The notes: generated from the sequence alone by a model not told the origin. A DNA stretch of 14,615 nt from Anoxypelagibacter denitrificans (GCA_017640265.1 JAGFVZ010000024.1:1-14615), one strand, 5' to 3'. Numbered from the stretch's first letter, positions 1-7,614 are shown. Numbers and translations are program-made.

Positions 1-780
1 AGTCATTTTAGCTTTCATAATAGATTTGTTTAAACTTGAAGATTCATCTTTCCCTTCCTCAATCTCTCCCAGCTCTTTTTGAATAGCTTTCAATTGTTCA
101 TTCAAGTAATACTCTCTTTGAGTTTTTTCCATTTGATTTTTTACTCTCCCTCTAATTCTTTTCTCCACGCTAATAACGCTAGTTTCTTTTTCGATTATTT
201 CATAAATTTTTTCTAACCTTTTTTTAACATCATTAAGCTCAAGTAATTTCTGTTTTTCAAAAATTTGGATGTTTAAATTTGAAGAGATATTATCCGCAAC
301 CTGAGATGTATTTTTTAATGACTTTAGCGTTTTAGAAAAATCAGCAACATCCTTTTTGCTTAAAGTAGATAACTTTTCAAATTTTTTGATTAAACTAGAT
401 GCAAATGTTCTAGCATCTTCATTATCGTTTTCACTTGGAATTATTGAGATTTTGCAACTTAGGTATTTTTTATTATCTTTGTCTATTTCTAATATTTTTA
501 CTCTTTCTAAACCTTCAACTAATACTTTGACTGTACCATCTGGTAATTTTAGCAATTGTAAAACTTTACTCAAACATCCGTAGGAATAAATATGTTCCTC
601 TTGAGGGTCGTCAATTTCAGAATTTTTTTGTGTAACCAAAACCATGGATTTATCTGACTTCATTACTTCCTCTAAAGCCTTGATGGATTTTTTTCTTCCT
701 ACAAAAAGAGGTGTAACTATGGATGGAAAAATAACTATATCTCTAAGTGGTAAAAGTGGCTTTGAATTGCTTAAAGTCAT
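1..780 (-). CDS. lon: ATP-dependent protease Lon, N-terminal part (gene runs off left edge)
   Basis: This is the first 260 codons of Lon, the cytoplasmic homo-oligomeric AAA+ serine protease that degrades misfolded and some regulatory proteins. The reading frame is open from the ATG at 778-780 to base 1. The protein starts with the typical LON substrate-binding domain, with PLLPLRDIVIFPS at about residues 8-20 and the family-typical PLFVGRKKS at about 24-32. It continues into the helical linker, where REYYLNEQLKAIQKELGE at about residues 222-239 is a Lon hallmark. The AAA+ module and the Ser-Lys protease domain would lie left of the window. An in-frame TAA stop 7 codons upstream (799-801) fixes this ATG as the only sensible start. 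There is no Shine-Dalgarno sequence. The gene follows clpX after 42 bp, and that gap holds an RpoH-like promoter (separate entry). Identity is firm; completeness cannot be judged. Confidence 0.97.
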   Translation of the reverse strand, partial: MTLSNSKPLLPLRDIVIFPSIVTPLFVGRKKSIKALEEVMKSDKSMVLVTQKNSEIDDPQEEHIYSYGCLSKVLQLLKLPDGTVKVLVEGLERVKILEIDKDNKKYLSCKISIIPSENDNEDARTFASSLIKKFEKLSTLSKKDVADFSKTLKSLKNTSQVADNISSNLNIQIFEKQKLLELNDVKKRLEKIYEIIEKETSVISVEKRIRGRVKNQMEKTQREYYLNEQLKAIQKELGEIEEGKDESSSLNKSIMKAKMT

Positions 781-788
781 AGGTATGA

Positions 789-816
789 ATATGGCAATTT
801 AAAAAGTTATTTCAAG
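789..816 (-). promoter_or_regulatory. Candidate heat-shock (RpoH/sigma-32) promoter of lon
   Basis: Read on the minus strand, the clpX-lon gap contains CTTGAA (811-816), a 14-nt spacer, then TGCCATAT (789-796). The general sigma-32 pattern is CTTGAA, 13-17 nt, CCCCATNT; here the -35 is perfect and the CCATAT core of the -10 matches. Only 8 nt separate the -10 element from the lon ATG, so the predicted start site falls at or within a few nt of the start codon. Lon is a classic heat-shock gene, which supports the reading. This is a pattern match by eye in an AT-rich gap. Confidence 0.5.
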
Positions 817-822
817 TGATAT

Positions 823-2076
823 TTATGCGACAGATGTGGATTTAGTTTTTGAATAGGTAATAATGGGTTCAGATTTACCTTTTGCTACTGTTCTATCAAT
901 TGTAACTGATTCAACATCTTCCATATCTGGTAATGAAAACATAGTTTTGAGAAGCATGGATTCCAGAATGGACCTTAGACCCCTTGCTCCAGTTTTTTTA
1001 TTGATAGCTTTTTTTGCTATCTCAGATAAAGCATCTTCTCTAAACTCAAGTTTAACATTTTCAAATTCAAAAAGTCTTTTATACTGTTTTAGTAAAGAAT
1101 TTTTCGGTTCTTTCAAAATTCTTATTAAAGACTTTTCATTCAGATCTTGTAGCGTTGCTATAACGGGCATCCTTCCAACAAATTCAGGTATTAGACCATA
1201 TTTTATAAGATCCTCTGGCTCTAATTTTTTAATAAGATCAGAAAGAGTTCTTTCTTCGTTGCTTTTAACTTTTGCACCAAAACCAATTGAAGTCCCTCTA
1301 CCTCTACTATCTATAATTTTATCAAGACCTGCGAAAGCTCCACCGCATACAAATAAAATATTTGTTGTATCTACTTGTAAGAATTCTTGTTGCGGATGTT
1401 TTCTTCCACCTTGTGGTGGAACACTTGCAATTGTTCCCTCCATAATTTTTAATAATGCTTGTTGTACTCCTTCACCGGAAACATCTCTCGTGATAGAGGG
1501 ATTTTCTGATTTTCTGCTTATTTTATCTACCTCATCGATATAAACAATTCCCCTTTGAGCTTTTTCAACATTATAATCTGCAGCCTGTAATAATTTCAAA
1601 ATTATATTTTCTACATCTTCTCCAACATAACCTGCCTCTGTTAATGTGGTGGCATCAGCCATTGTAAAAGGTACCTCTAAAATTCTTGCTAATGTTTGTG
1701 CCAATAAAGTTTTACCACAACCAGTAGGTCCAACTAATAATATATTGGACTTAGACAGTTCAACGCCTTTAGTATTTTTTGATTCATGGCTTAATCTTTT
1801 ATAATGGTTATGAACTGCAACTGATAAAACTTCTTTAGCATATGTTTGGCCAATTACATAATCATCAAGAATTGTACAAATTTCTCTAGGAGTGGGAACC
1901 CCTTCTTGATGTTTTACTAAGGAGTTTTTGTTTTCCTCCTTAATAATATCCATACAAAGTTCAACACACTCATCGCATATAAAAACCGTAGGACCTGCGA
2001 TAAGCTTCTTAACTTCATGTTGACTTTTTCCGCAGAAGGAACAGTAAAGAATATTTTTGTTATTTTTATCTGACAT
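823..2076 (-). CDS. clpX: ATP-dependent Clp protease ATP-binding subunit ClpX
   Basis: ClpX is the hexameric AAA+ unfoldase that recognises tagged or misfolded proteins in the cytoplasm and threads them into ClpP. The 417-residue length is normal for the family. In order: an N-terminal zinc-binding domain with C12, C15, C34 and C37; Walker A GPTGCGKT at 116-123; pore-1 loop GYVG at 149-152; Walker B IVYIDE at 177-182; pore-2 loop RKHPQQ at 225-230; the ClpP-docking IGF loop at 264-266; the arginine of PEFVGR at R302; and the sensor-2 segment GARGLR at 363-368. All key elements are intact. It begins with ATG and has no clear Shine-Dalgarno sequence. It lies 78 bp after clpP and 42 bp before lon, so co-transcription with its protease partner is likely, perhaps with an extra promoter in the clpP-clpX gap. 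Confidence 0.98.
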   Translation of the reverse strand: MSDKNNKNILYCSFCGKSQHEVKKLIAGPTVFICDECVELCMDIIKEENKNSLVKHQEGVPTPREICTILDDYVIGQTYAKEVLSVAVHNHYKRLSHESKNTKGVELSKSNILLVGPTGCGKTLLAQTLARILEVPFTMADATTLTEAGYVGEDVENIILKLLQAADYNVEKAQRGIVYIDEVDKISRKSENPSITRDVSGEGVQQALLKIMEGTIASVPPQGGRKHPQQEFLQVDTTNILFVCGGAFAGLDKIIDSRGRGTSIGFGAKVKSNEERTLSDLIKKLEPEDLIKYGLIPEFVGRMPVIATLQDLNEKSLIRILKEPKNSLLKQYKRLFEFENVKLEFREDALSEIAKKAINKKTGARGLRSILESMLLKTMFSLPDMEDVESVTIDRTVAKGKSEPIITYSKTKSTSVA

Positions 2077-2096
2077 AACGAATCAAAGTTTAGTTT

Positions 2097-2122
2097 TAAA
2101 TGTTAGTGAAATTTAAGGCAAG
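2097..2122 (-). promoter_or_regulatory. Weak RpoH-like promoter candidate upstream of clpX
   Basis: On the minus strand the clpP-clpX gap contains CTTGCC (2117-2122), a 12-nt spacer and AACATTTA (2097-2104), about 20 nt before the clpX ATG. This partly matches the sigma-32 pattern (CTTG at -35, CATTTA resembling the end of CCCCATTTA). The match is much weaker than the one before lon. A 7-bp inverted repeat, GTTAGTG (2102-2108) with CACTAAC (2135-2141), overlaps the same gap. Confidence 0.2.
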
Positions 2123-2154
2123 TGTAAGTTGTAGCACTAACTACATCTTGTGTA

Positions 2155-2766
2155 TTATTTTCTTTTTTCAACTACGGAATCAATTAAACCAAAATCTTTT
2201 GCTTCTTCTGCTGTCATAAACTTGTCTCTTTCAAGAGCCTGGGAAATTTCTTTTATAGATTTGCCTGTATGCTTCGAATAAATCTTATTTAATCTTTCCT
2301 TTAAAGACAAAATTTCTTTTGCGTGTATTTGTATATCGGTTGCTTGACCCTGAAAACCAGCGGATGGTTGGTGAACCATTATTCTAGAGTTTGGTAAAGA
2401 AAATCTTTTTCCTTTTTCCCCGGCAGCCAACAAAAAAGATCCCATCGAGGAAGCCTGTCCTATACACAGGGTAGATACTGGAGATTTTATGTATTGCATT
2501 GTGTCGTATATTCCGAGTCCGGAAGTTACTAATCCACCTGGACTGTTAATATAGAGAAAAACTTCTTTTTTAGGATTTTCTGATTCTAGAAATAAAAACT
2601 GTGCTGTAACCAAAGAAGCAACATTGTCGTTAACATTACCAACCAAAAAAACAATTCTCTCTTTAAGAAGTCTAGAATAAATATCATATGCTCTCTCCCC
2701 CCTGGTGGTTTGTTCAACAACCATTGGTATCAGATTATTCATTTTTTCTTCAAATTTACGACTCAT
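2155..2766 (-). CDS. clpP: ATP-dependent Clp protease proteolytic subunit ClpP
   Basis: ClpP is the serine peptidase that forms the double-heptamer chamber served by ClpX. The protein is 203 residues, a normal length. The catalytic triad is complete: S107 in GQASSMGS, H132 in MVHQP and D181 in LERDKF, with the same 25- and 49-residue spacing as in E. coli ClpP. The segment PMVVEQTTRGERAYDIYSRL at residues 14-33 matches the mature N-terminus of the family, so the first 10 or so residues are probably a short propeptide. The ATG at 2764-2766 has no Shine-Dalgarno sequence. A second in-frame ATG at codon 9 (2740-2742) is preceded by a GAAGAAAA stretch and could be the real start. It sits between tig (46 bp upstream) and clpX (78 bp downstream). 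Confidence 0.98.
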   Translation of the reverse strand: MSRKFEEKMNNLIPMVVEQTTRGERAYDIYSRLLKERIVFLVGNVNDNVASLVTAQFLFLESENPKKEVFLYINSPGGLVTSGLGIYDTMQYIKSPVSTLCIGQASSMGSFLLAAGEKGKRFSLPNSRIMVHQPSAGFQGQATDIQIHAKEILSLKERLNKIYSKHTGKSIKEISQALERDKFMTAEEAKDFGLIDSVVEKRK

Positions 2767-2812
2767 GACACTAACGCTTATACAATTTTAAAATGGTTTT
2801 TGCTAATTTTTT

Positions 2813-4177
2813 TTATTTTTTCTTTATCGTTTTTAACTTTTGCTGCTTTTTTTTAGGATTATTAGTTTTGAGACTTTCTTCAGTATGAGTAAAACTTTTT
2901 AATATCTCTTCTGCTTTTTTCAAATTAATAGATTTTTTTGTTAAAGTAATTTTGCTTTTAATTAATTCAATAATTTTATCCTCATACAAAACGCCCCTTA
3001 GGCTAGCTACGGCACTTGGATTTTTTTGATAATGTTTCATTACCATGTTTTCTTGACCTGGCATATTTTTTATATGTTTTTGAATTTCATTTCTAATTTC
3101 GTCTTCATTTATTTTTAAATTATTTTTTTCTCCAATTTCGTTTAAAATAAGACCAATTTTTATTCTTGATTTCGCCAATTTGATATTTTTATCTTTATGT
3201 TTTTCAATATCTTCTTTCTTTAAATTTTGAGTGATTATTTTAGTTTCTTGTTCAATTAAATTTTGAGGAAGATCTACACTGTGAAAGCTTTCTAATTGTT
3301 TTAAAATATCTTTTTTTGTGATAACGTTTAAGCTGTTTTGATATTCAGACGTTATTTGTTTTTTTATCAAATTTTTTAAGTCGTTAATATCTTTAGCGCC
3401 AAGTTTTTTTGCAAAATCATTATCAATTTTAGTCTTAATTGGTTTTTTTATATTTATAATTTTACAATTAAAATTTGCTTTTTTATTGGCCAATTCTTTT
3501 TTAGGATAGTTTTCTGGAAGTTTAACCTCAACAGACTTAACTTCATTTTTTTTAGATCCTAGCAACTGATTGTCAAAACCTTTAATAAACAAATCTCTTC
3601 CTAGAACAAGTTGAATGCCTTTTCCTTCATTTCCCTCAAAATTTTTGCCATTAACCATTGCGGTATAATCAAAAATTACTAAATCTCCAAAATTGGCTTT
3701 TTCACTTTCTTGTTTGTCTGAAAAGTTTTGTTGGTTTTTTGCGATTTCATTTATTCTTTTTTCTATTACATCTTTTTCAATGGAAATTTCATAATCTATA
3801 GCTCTTATTTTATCTAGCGGTTTTAGCTTAATGTTTGGCAGCGTTTCAAGTTCTATTGTATAATTTAAATCTTTACCTTCGCCAAAAGTTTTAAGATCAA
3901 TTTTTGGTTGGCCCGCAACTTTTATTTTATTATCCTCAATAGCCTTGGCACATGTTTCTTTCAAAATACTATCAATCACCTCGCTGTAAATAGCTTTTCC
4001 GAATCTATCTTTAATAACGGCTAGAGGTACTTTGCCTGGCCTAAAACCTTTTAAGTCAGCTTTGCTTTGTAGTTCAGAAAGTTTTCCTTCTAATTTTTTT
4101 TCAATAGTTTTCTTGTCAACTAGAACTGATAAACTAGTTTTTAACCCTTTTTTTGAATTAATTTTAACTTTCATCAT
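2813..4177 (-). CDS. tig: Trigger factor, ribosome-associated chaperone and peptidyl-prolyl isomerase
   Basis: Trigger factor docks at the ribosomal exit tunnel and shields nascent chains. The protein has 454 residues and the three expected parts. The N-terminal ribosome-binding domain carries the signature GFRPGKVP at 44-51. An FKBP-type isomerase domain spans about 163-245 (FGDLVIFDYTAMVNG, then LVLGRDLFIKGFDNQLLG). The helical C-terminal chaperone domain spans about 250-425, followed by a very lysine-rich tail to 454. The gene begins with tandem ATG ATG (4175-4177, 4172-4174); either may be used. Its 5' leader is unusual: the first ATG lies 3 nt after the CCA end of tRNA-Leu, so any ribosome-binding site would have to lie within the tRNA. 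It heads the tig-clpP-clpX-lon cluster. Confidence 0.97.
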   Translation of the reverse strand: MMKVKINSKKGLKTSLSVLVDKKTIEKKLEGKLSELQSKADLKGFRPGKVPLAVIKDRFGKAIYSEVIDSILKETCAKAIEDNKIKVAGQPKIDLKTFGEGKDLNYTIELETLPNIKLKPLDKIRAIDYEISIEKDVIEKRINEIAKNQQNFSDKQESEKANFGDLVIFDYTAMVNGKNFEGNEGKGIQLVLGRDLFIKGFDNQLLGSKKNEVKSVEVKLPENYPKKELANKKANFNCKIINIKKPIKTKIDNDFAKKLGAKDINDLKNLIKKQITSEYQNSLNVITKKDILKQLESFHSVDLPQNLIEQETKIITQNLKKEDIEKHKDKNIKLAKSRIKIGLILNEIGEKNNLKINEDEIRNEIQKHIKNMPGQENMVMKHYQKNPSAVASLRGVLYEDKIIELIKSKITLTKKSINLKKAEEILKSFTHTEESLKTNNPKKKQQKLKTIKKK

Positions 4178-4180
4178 ATT

Positions 4181-4265
4181 TGGTGGGCAAGAAGAGACTC
4201 GAACTCTTAAACCTTTCGGTACTAGTTCCTAAGACTAGCGCGTATACCAATTCCGCCACTTGCCC
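4181..4265 (-). tRNA. tRNA-Leu, anticodon UAG, CCA end encoded
   Basis: On the minus strand the 85-nt gene folds as a class II tRNA. The acceptor stem pairs GGGCAAG (4259-4265) with CTTGCCC (4185-4191), followed by A and an encoded CCA (4181-4183). The anticodon stem CTAGT/ACTAG encloses the loop CTTAGGA, giving anticodon TAG (4229-4231), which reads CUA and, with wobble, other CUN leucine codons. The long variable arm has an ACC/GGT stem with a GAAA loop, typical of tRNA-Leu. The T-arm is AAGAG, loop TTCGAGT, CTCTT. The 3' end is 3 nt from the tig start codon, so the two must share a transcript or the tig promoter must lie within or upstream of the tRNA. Confidence 0.97.
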
Positions 4266-4282
4266 CTATTAAATTTGAGTGA

Positions 4283-4329
4283 TTTATATAACATTGCTTA
4301 ATATAAATAAAGCTTTGATAATAGATCAA
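4283..4329 (-). promoter_or_regulatory. Weak promoter candidates ahead of tRNA-Leu/tig
   Basis: The 68-bp gap between the glycosyltransferase gene and tRNA-Leu holds two weak sigma-70-like readings on the minus strand. One is TTGATC (4324-4329), 17 bp, TTATAT (4301-4306). The other is a TATAAA -10 (4283-4288) lying 17 nt before the tRNA 5' end, without a good -35. A promoter is expected somewhere here for a stable RNA, but the AT-rich background makes either match weak. No terminator-like hairpin is visible in the gap, so read-through from the upstream genes is also possible. Confidence 0.22.
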
Positions 4330-4333
4330 GATT

Positions 4334-5377
4334 TTAACTATTAGATTTTCTTGAAATTAAATAATAAAAAATAAGATAAAATAGCAACAAAGAAAAAAAC
4401 CATATCCTGCTGAATAAAGAATTTTCCATAAAATAAAAAGCAGGTAAAATTAGAAATAAATAAACTGTGTTTATTATTAATGAAGTTAAATAATTTTTTT
4501 TTATTAACTTTTTATAAACCAACATATGTAAATGATTTTCATCAGGAAGAAGTGGTGATTTTCTTTGGTATAATTTTCTAAAAAAAGAGAAAAAAACTTC
4601 AAAAAATAGATAAAAAACAAGTGTAGAAAAGAAAAATGAAGAAATTTGTGGATTTGCATTATTAATGGCTATGATATTTAAGGTAATTATTGTTCCAAAT
4701 AGATAAGAGCCACTATCTCCTAAAAAAATCTTAGCGCTTGGAAAATTAAATAAAAGGAATGAAAAAAAAATTACTGTTTGGGCTGCTATAAATAATGCAA
4801 ATTCTGTTTGTTCATTACTAAGACTAATAATTAAAAGTATACAGTTTATTATTATTAAATGTATTGCCAGTAAACCATTAAATCCGTCTATTAAATTTGC
4901 ACCATTAACAATAAATAAAAAGCATAATAAAATAAAAAACAATTCAAAAAATCTATTTTGCATCCAGTCTGCTAAATAAGGGACGTCCATATTTTCTATA
5001 TTTACTGATAAAAAAATAATGCTTAACAGCAAAATAAAAATCATTGCAAATAATCTTGAAGTTACATTTATTTTAAGTTTTAAATCATCCAAAAAGCCTA
5101 TTAGAAATAGAGTTGCAGGCAAAAAGAAATAATCATTTAAAAATTCATCAAATAATAAATGATTAATTAGGATATAAATTACTAATGATATTATTGCGGC
5201 CAAACCTCCACATCTAGGTACAGGATCTTTATGAAATGCTTGAGGTTTATCAAAATCCTGATCTAATAAAATTCCATTTCCAATTTTTTTCGATAAATTT
5301 TTTATAACTAAAAAAATAAAAAACGTTGATATAGAAAATAAAGAAAGTAGACTGAGTTCGGCCGAATCTGTTGGCAT
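4334..5377 (-). CDS. WecA/MraY-family polyprenyl-phosphate glycosyl-1-phosphate transferase (glycosyltransferase family 4)
   Basis: This is an integral membrane enzyme that by family transfers a sugar-1-phosphate from a UDP-sugar to a polyprenyl phosphate, the first step of a lipid-linked glycan. The 347-residue protein has about ten hydrophobic segments. Family motifs appear in order: KPQAFHKDPVPRCGG at 44-58, the DD pair of GFLDDL at 97-98, NGANLIDGFNGL at 158-169 with D164, FLGDSGS at 218-224, and the cytoplasmic PDENHLH at 278-284, the HxH motif typical of WecA-like enzymes. WecA/TagO-like (O-antigen, capsule or related envelope glycan) fits better than MraY, but the sugar donor cannot be read from sequence. 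The ATG overlaps the stop of the upstream transporter gene by one base (TAATG), implying translational coupling. An A9 tract lies at 4494-4502. Confidence 0.88.
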   Translation of the reverse strand: MPTDSAELSLLSLFSISTFFIFLVIKNLSKKIGNGILLDQDFDKPQAFHKDPVPRCGGLAAIISLVIYILINHLLFDEFLNDYFFLPATLFLIGFLDDLKLKINVTSRLFAMIFILLLSIIFLSVNIENMDVPYLADWMQNRFFELFFILLCFLFIVNGANLIDGFNGLLAIHLIIINCILLIISLSNEQTEFALFIAAQTVIFFSFLLFNFPSAKIFLGDSGSYLFGTIITLNIIAINNANPQISSFFFSTLVFYLFFEVFFSFFRKLYQRKSPLLPDENHLHMLVYKKLIKKNYLTSLIINTVYLFLILPAFYFMENSLFSRIWFFSLLLFYLIFYYLISRKSNS

Positions 5378-6270
5378 TAATTATTTTTAATTCCTCTGTT
5401 ACCTTTTTTAACAATATATATACCTGAAATTATAATTATTAAAGAAGCCAAAACTTTCCAAGTAATTTGTTCATCCATGATTAAGTAACCAAATATAACG
5501 CCGAATATTGGTATTAGGTAAGCCACCTGTGCTTGAAAAACTAATCCATTTGTTATCAGGATATGAAATCTCAACATCCATGCAATTCCTGTAGCAAATA
5601 TTCCTAAATAGATAAGTGATAGAGTTGACTCAAATGAAGGATTTAAATTCACCCATGGCTGCTTATAAAGACAAAAAGGTAGAAGAGAAATTAGTGACCA
5701 AATTATAGTGGAGGTAGTAACATTTTCGTTTCCTTTATTTTTTAAAAATTTTAAAATTAATATTCCTCCAATCACATATAATGTTGCTGCAAAAAGTATT
5801 ATTAAAGCATAGATAAGATTACTTTCTGAGATCACCAATTTATCAAAAAACAAAATAGCAACTCCTATAAAACCAATGGTCACGCCAATGCTCTTTGTTA
5901 AATTAAATTTTTCATTAGATGTAAAAAAATGAGCCAATATTGTTCCGCTCAATGGTGTTGAGCTCATTAGAATTGCAGACAAATAGCTTTGAACTTTATC
6001 TGTGCCATAAGCGATAAGTAGAAATGGCATTGAAATGTTGACAATTCCAACAAGAGCGTAAAGTTTCCAATCTTTTGAAAACGCCATTATTTTAATTTTT
6101 TTATAAAAACACCAGAGAACTAAGAGTAATGTTGCAAAAAAAACTCTAACAAAAACCAAGGTAAAAGTATCGTAAGTATAAGTTGCAATTTTAATATTAA
6201 AAAAAGCTGATCCCCAAATTGCTGCTAATAAAATTAATAATAAAATATCAATAACTTTAGGTTCTCTCAT
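5377..6270 (-). CDS. EamA/DMT-family membrane transporter
   Basis: The 297-residue protein is nearly all hydrophobic segments, consistent with ten transmembrane helices arranged as two tandem EamA repeats (about residues 8-140 and 150-290). The first helix carries the family-typical AAIWGSAFFNIKIA at 16-29, and the second repeat ends with a helix followed by a positive tail (IVKKGNRGIKNN). Members of the drug/metabolite transporter superfamily move small metabolites such as amino acids or nucleotide-related compounds, usually outward; the substrate here is unknown. The ATG overlaps the end of the deacylase gene as ATGA (4 bp), and the stop overlaps the glycosyltransferase start. Co-transcription is near certain, but the neighbours do not suggest a shared substrate. 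Confidence 0.9.
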   Translation of the reverse strand: MREPKVIDILLLILLAAIWGSAFFNIKIATYTYDTFTLVFVRVFFATLLLVLWCFYKKIKIMAFSKDWKLYALVGIVNISMPFLLIAYGTDKVQSYLSAILMSSTPLSGTILAHFFTSNEKFNLTKSIGVTIGFIGVAILFFDKLVISESNLIYALIILFAATLYVIGGILILKFLKNKGNENVTTSTIIWSLISLLPFCLYKQPWVNLNPSFESTLSLIYLGIFATGIAWMLRFHILITNGLVFQAQVAYLIPIFGVIFGYLIMDEQITWKVLASLIIIISGIYIVKKGNRGIKNN

Positions 6271-6749
6271 TTGATTATTTCTTTTTCCGAACCATTTGTT
6301 AACTTAATTAACTCACTGTAAGTAATTTTAAATACGCAATCAGGATGTCCCGCTGCACCATATATATATTGAAATCGACTTAAAGATTTATCAATTAAAA
6401 TATTTAATTTTTTTAAATGACCAACGGGAGCCACTCCTCCAATGGAAAAACCCGTATTTACTTTAACTTCATCGGCATTAGCCATAGAAACATCTTTTTT
6501 GTCTAAAATTTTTTTTAATTTATTGAGCGAACATCTTTTGTCTCCAGCAACTAAACAAATTAAAAAGTCACTCTCTGCTCTAAAAACTAAACTTTTAACA
6601 ATAGCGCCTAGTTCACATTTTAACGAATTTGCTGCATCTTTAGCGGTTCTAGCAGTAGTATCTAAAACTAATATTTTTAAATTAGGATCAAATTTTTTTA
6701 TAAATTCTTGAACTCTTTTTACGGATTCTTTATTTAATAATTCACTCAC
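6267..6749 (-). CDS. YbaK/EbsC-family aminoacyl-tRNA deacylase
   Basis: This family hydrolyses mischarged tRNAs in trans, classically Cys-tRNA(Pro) or Ala-tRNA(Pro), and acts in the cytoplasm as a proofreading factor. The 160-residue protein is a single YbaK domain. It shows the conserved lysine in AIVKSLVF (K52), the LVAGDKRCSLNKL segment at 66-78, and the hallmark glycine-rich loop GFSIGGVAPVGH at 100-111. The start codon is GTG (6747-6749) in a TAGTG overlap with the nnrD stop; no better ATG lies nearby. Which mischarged tRNA it acts on cannot be told: the sequence could be YbaK proper, ProX or another subgroup. It overlaps the downstream transporter by 4 bp. Confidence 0.88.
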   Translation of the reverse strand: MSELLNKESVKRVQEFIKKFDPNLKILVLDTTARTAKDAANSLKCELGAIVKSLVFRAESDFLICLVAGDKRCSLNKLKKILDKKDVSMANADEVKVNTGFSIGGVAPVGHLKKLNILIDKSLSRFQYIYGAAGHPDCVFKITYSELIKLTNGSEKEIIK

Positions 6750-7585
6750 TATTTTAATCTTTTTAAAGCAGCGGGAATACCTTTAACTAGATCTTCTGCT
6801 ATTAATCCTTTTCCATAATGTTTTGCAATATCTCCATGCAGCCATGTAGCTGCAGAAGCAGCTTCGTTCATGGACATTTTTTTATCTCCTACTAAACTTG
6901 ATATGATTCCTGCTAGAACATCGCCTGATCCAATAACGGCTAGTTCACTTGATGTGTGTTTGTTTATAACGATTCTTGTGGGAGAACCAATAACAGTTGT
7001 ATTACCTTTTAATAAAATATTGGATTTACATATTTTTAAGAATTTCAAAACTTTTTCCTTGTTAGTTAAGTTTTTTTTTATTTTTGGAAAAAGTCTATGA
7101 AATTCAGCATGGTGAGGTGTAATAAGTTTATATTTGTCTAAATGCTTTAAAAGTTTTGAAGTCTTTCCTTGAAACGAATTGATCGCATCTGCATCTATAA
7201 TTACATATTTAATTTGTTTTAAAATTTCTTCTGTAAATTTAAGCGTTCTAGAACTCTTGCCTGCCCCTGGACCTACTAAAGCTACTGTGGTTTTTTTTCT
7301 CTCTTTTTTCAAAAAACTCTTTAGAAATGAAAAATTATTGATTTCAATTTTTAAAGCCGATGGGAATTTGTGAGATAAAATCGGAAGTGTTTCTTTACTG
7401 CAGATTATTTTGACCGAGCCTACACCTACCCTTAAGCAAGATTCAGCAGCAAGAATTGTAGCCCCAATCATGTTTTTTTGAGCCCCTAAAATCAAAACTC
7501 TGCCTCTTGAGTACTTATTGCTAGATTTTCTTTTCCAAGGAAACTTAGAGAGCCAAAGTTTTGGACTATTTTTAAACAATTCCAT
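6749..7585 (-). CDS. nnrD: ADP/ATP-dependent NAD(P)H-hydrate dehydratase, stand-alone
   Basis: The enzyme dehydrates the damaged cofactor NAD(P)H hydrate back to NAD(P)H using a nucleotide and has a ribokinase-like fold. Visible motifs in the 278-residue protein: NKYSRGRVLILG at 23-34, GPGAGKSS at 105-112, DADAIN at 131-136, TPHHAE at 156-161, LLKGNTTVI at 191-199, and the nucleotide and catalytic loop GSGDVLAG at 219-226. It corresponds to the C-terminal half of the bifunctional YjeF/Nnr protein. The N-terminal epimerase domain (about 200 residues) is absent, so the epimerase, if present, is encoded elsewhere. The ATG at 7583-7585 is the first gene of the minus-strand cluster. An A9 tract lies at 7071-7079. 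Confidence 0.93.
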   Translation of the reverse strand: MELFKNSPKLWLSKFPWKRKSSNKYSRGRVLILGAQKNMIGATILAAESCLRVGVGSVKIICSKETLPILSHKFPSALKIEINNFSFLKSFLKKERKKTTVALVGPGAGKSSRTLKFTEEILKQIKYVIIDADAINSFQGKTSKLLKHLDKYKLITPHHAEFHRLFPKIKKNLTNKEKVLKFLKICKSNILLKGNTTVIGSPTRIVINKHTSSELAVIGSGDVLAGIISSLVGDKKMSMNEAASAATWLHGDIAKHYGKGLIAEDLVKGIPAALKRLK

Positions 7586-7599
7586 TCAATTTTAAATTG

Positions 7600-7605
7600 T
7601 ATAAT
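7600..7605 (+). promoter_or_regulatory. Candidate -10 box for glnA
   Basis: A perfect TATAAT lies on the plus strand 96 nt before the glnA ATG. It is preceded by the palindrome CAATTTTAAATTG (7587-7599). No convincing -35 hexamer is found 16-18 bp upstream, which could mean activator dependence or chance. The predicted start near 7612 would put the first leader hairpin at the 5' end of the transcript. Confidence 0.3.
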
Positions 7606-7614
7606 GTAAAAAAT

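Noticed and set aside
356..583. Plus-strand open frame of 75 codons opposite lon
   Set aside because: Antisense of a clearly conserved Lon N-terminal region; a by-product of AT-rich codon use.
863..1543. Long plus-strand open frame (226 codons) opposite clpX
   Set aside because: It is the antisense of clpX, which has a complete set of AAA+ and zinc motifs. The plus-strand product shows no family features.
4032..4232. Plus-strand open frame running through the start of tig into tRNA-Leu
   Set aside because: It overlaps a well-folded tRNA and conserved tig codons on the other strand, with no protein motifs.
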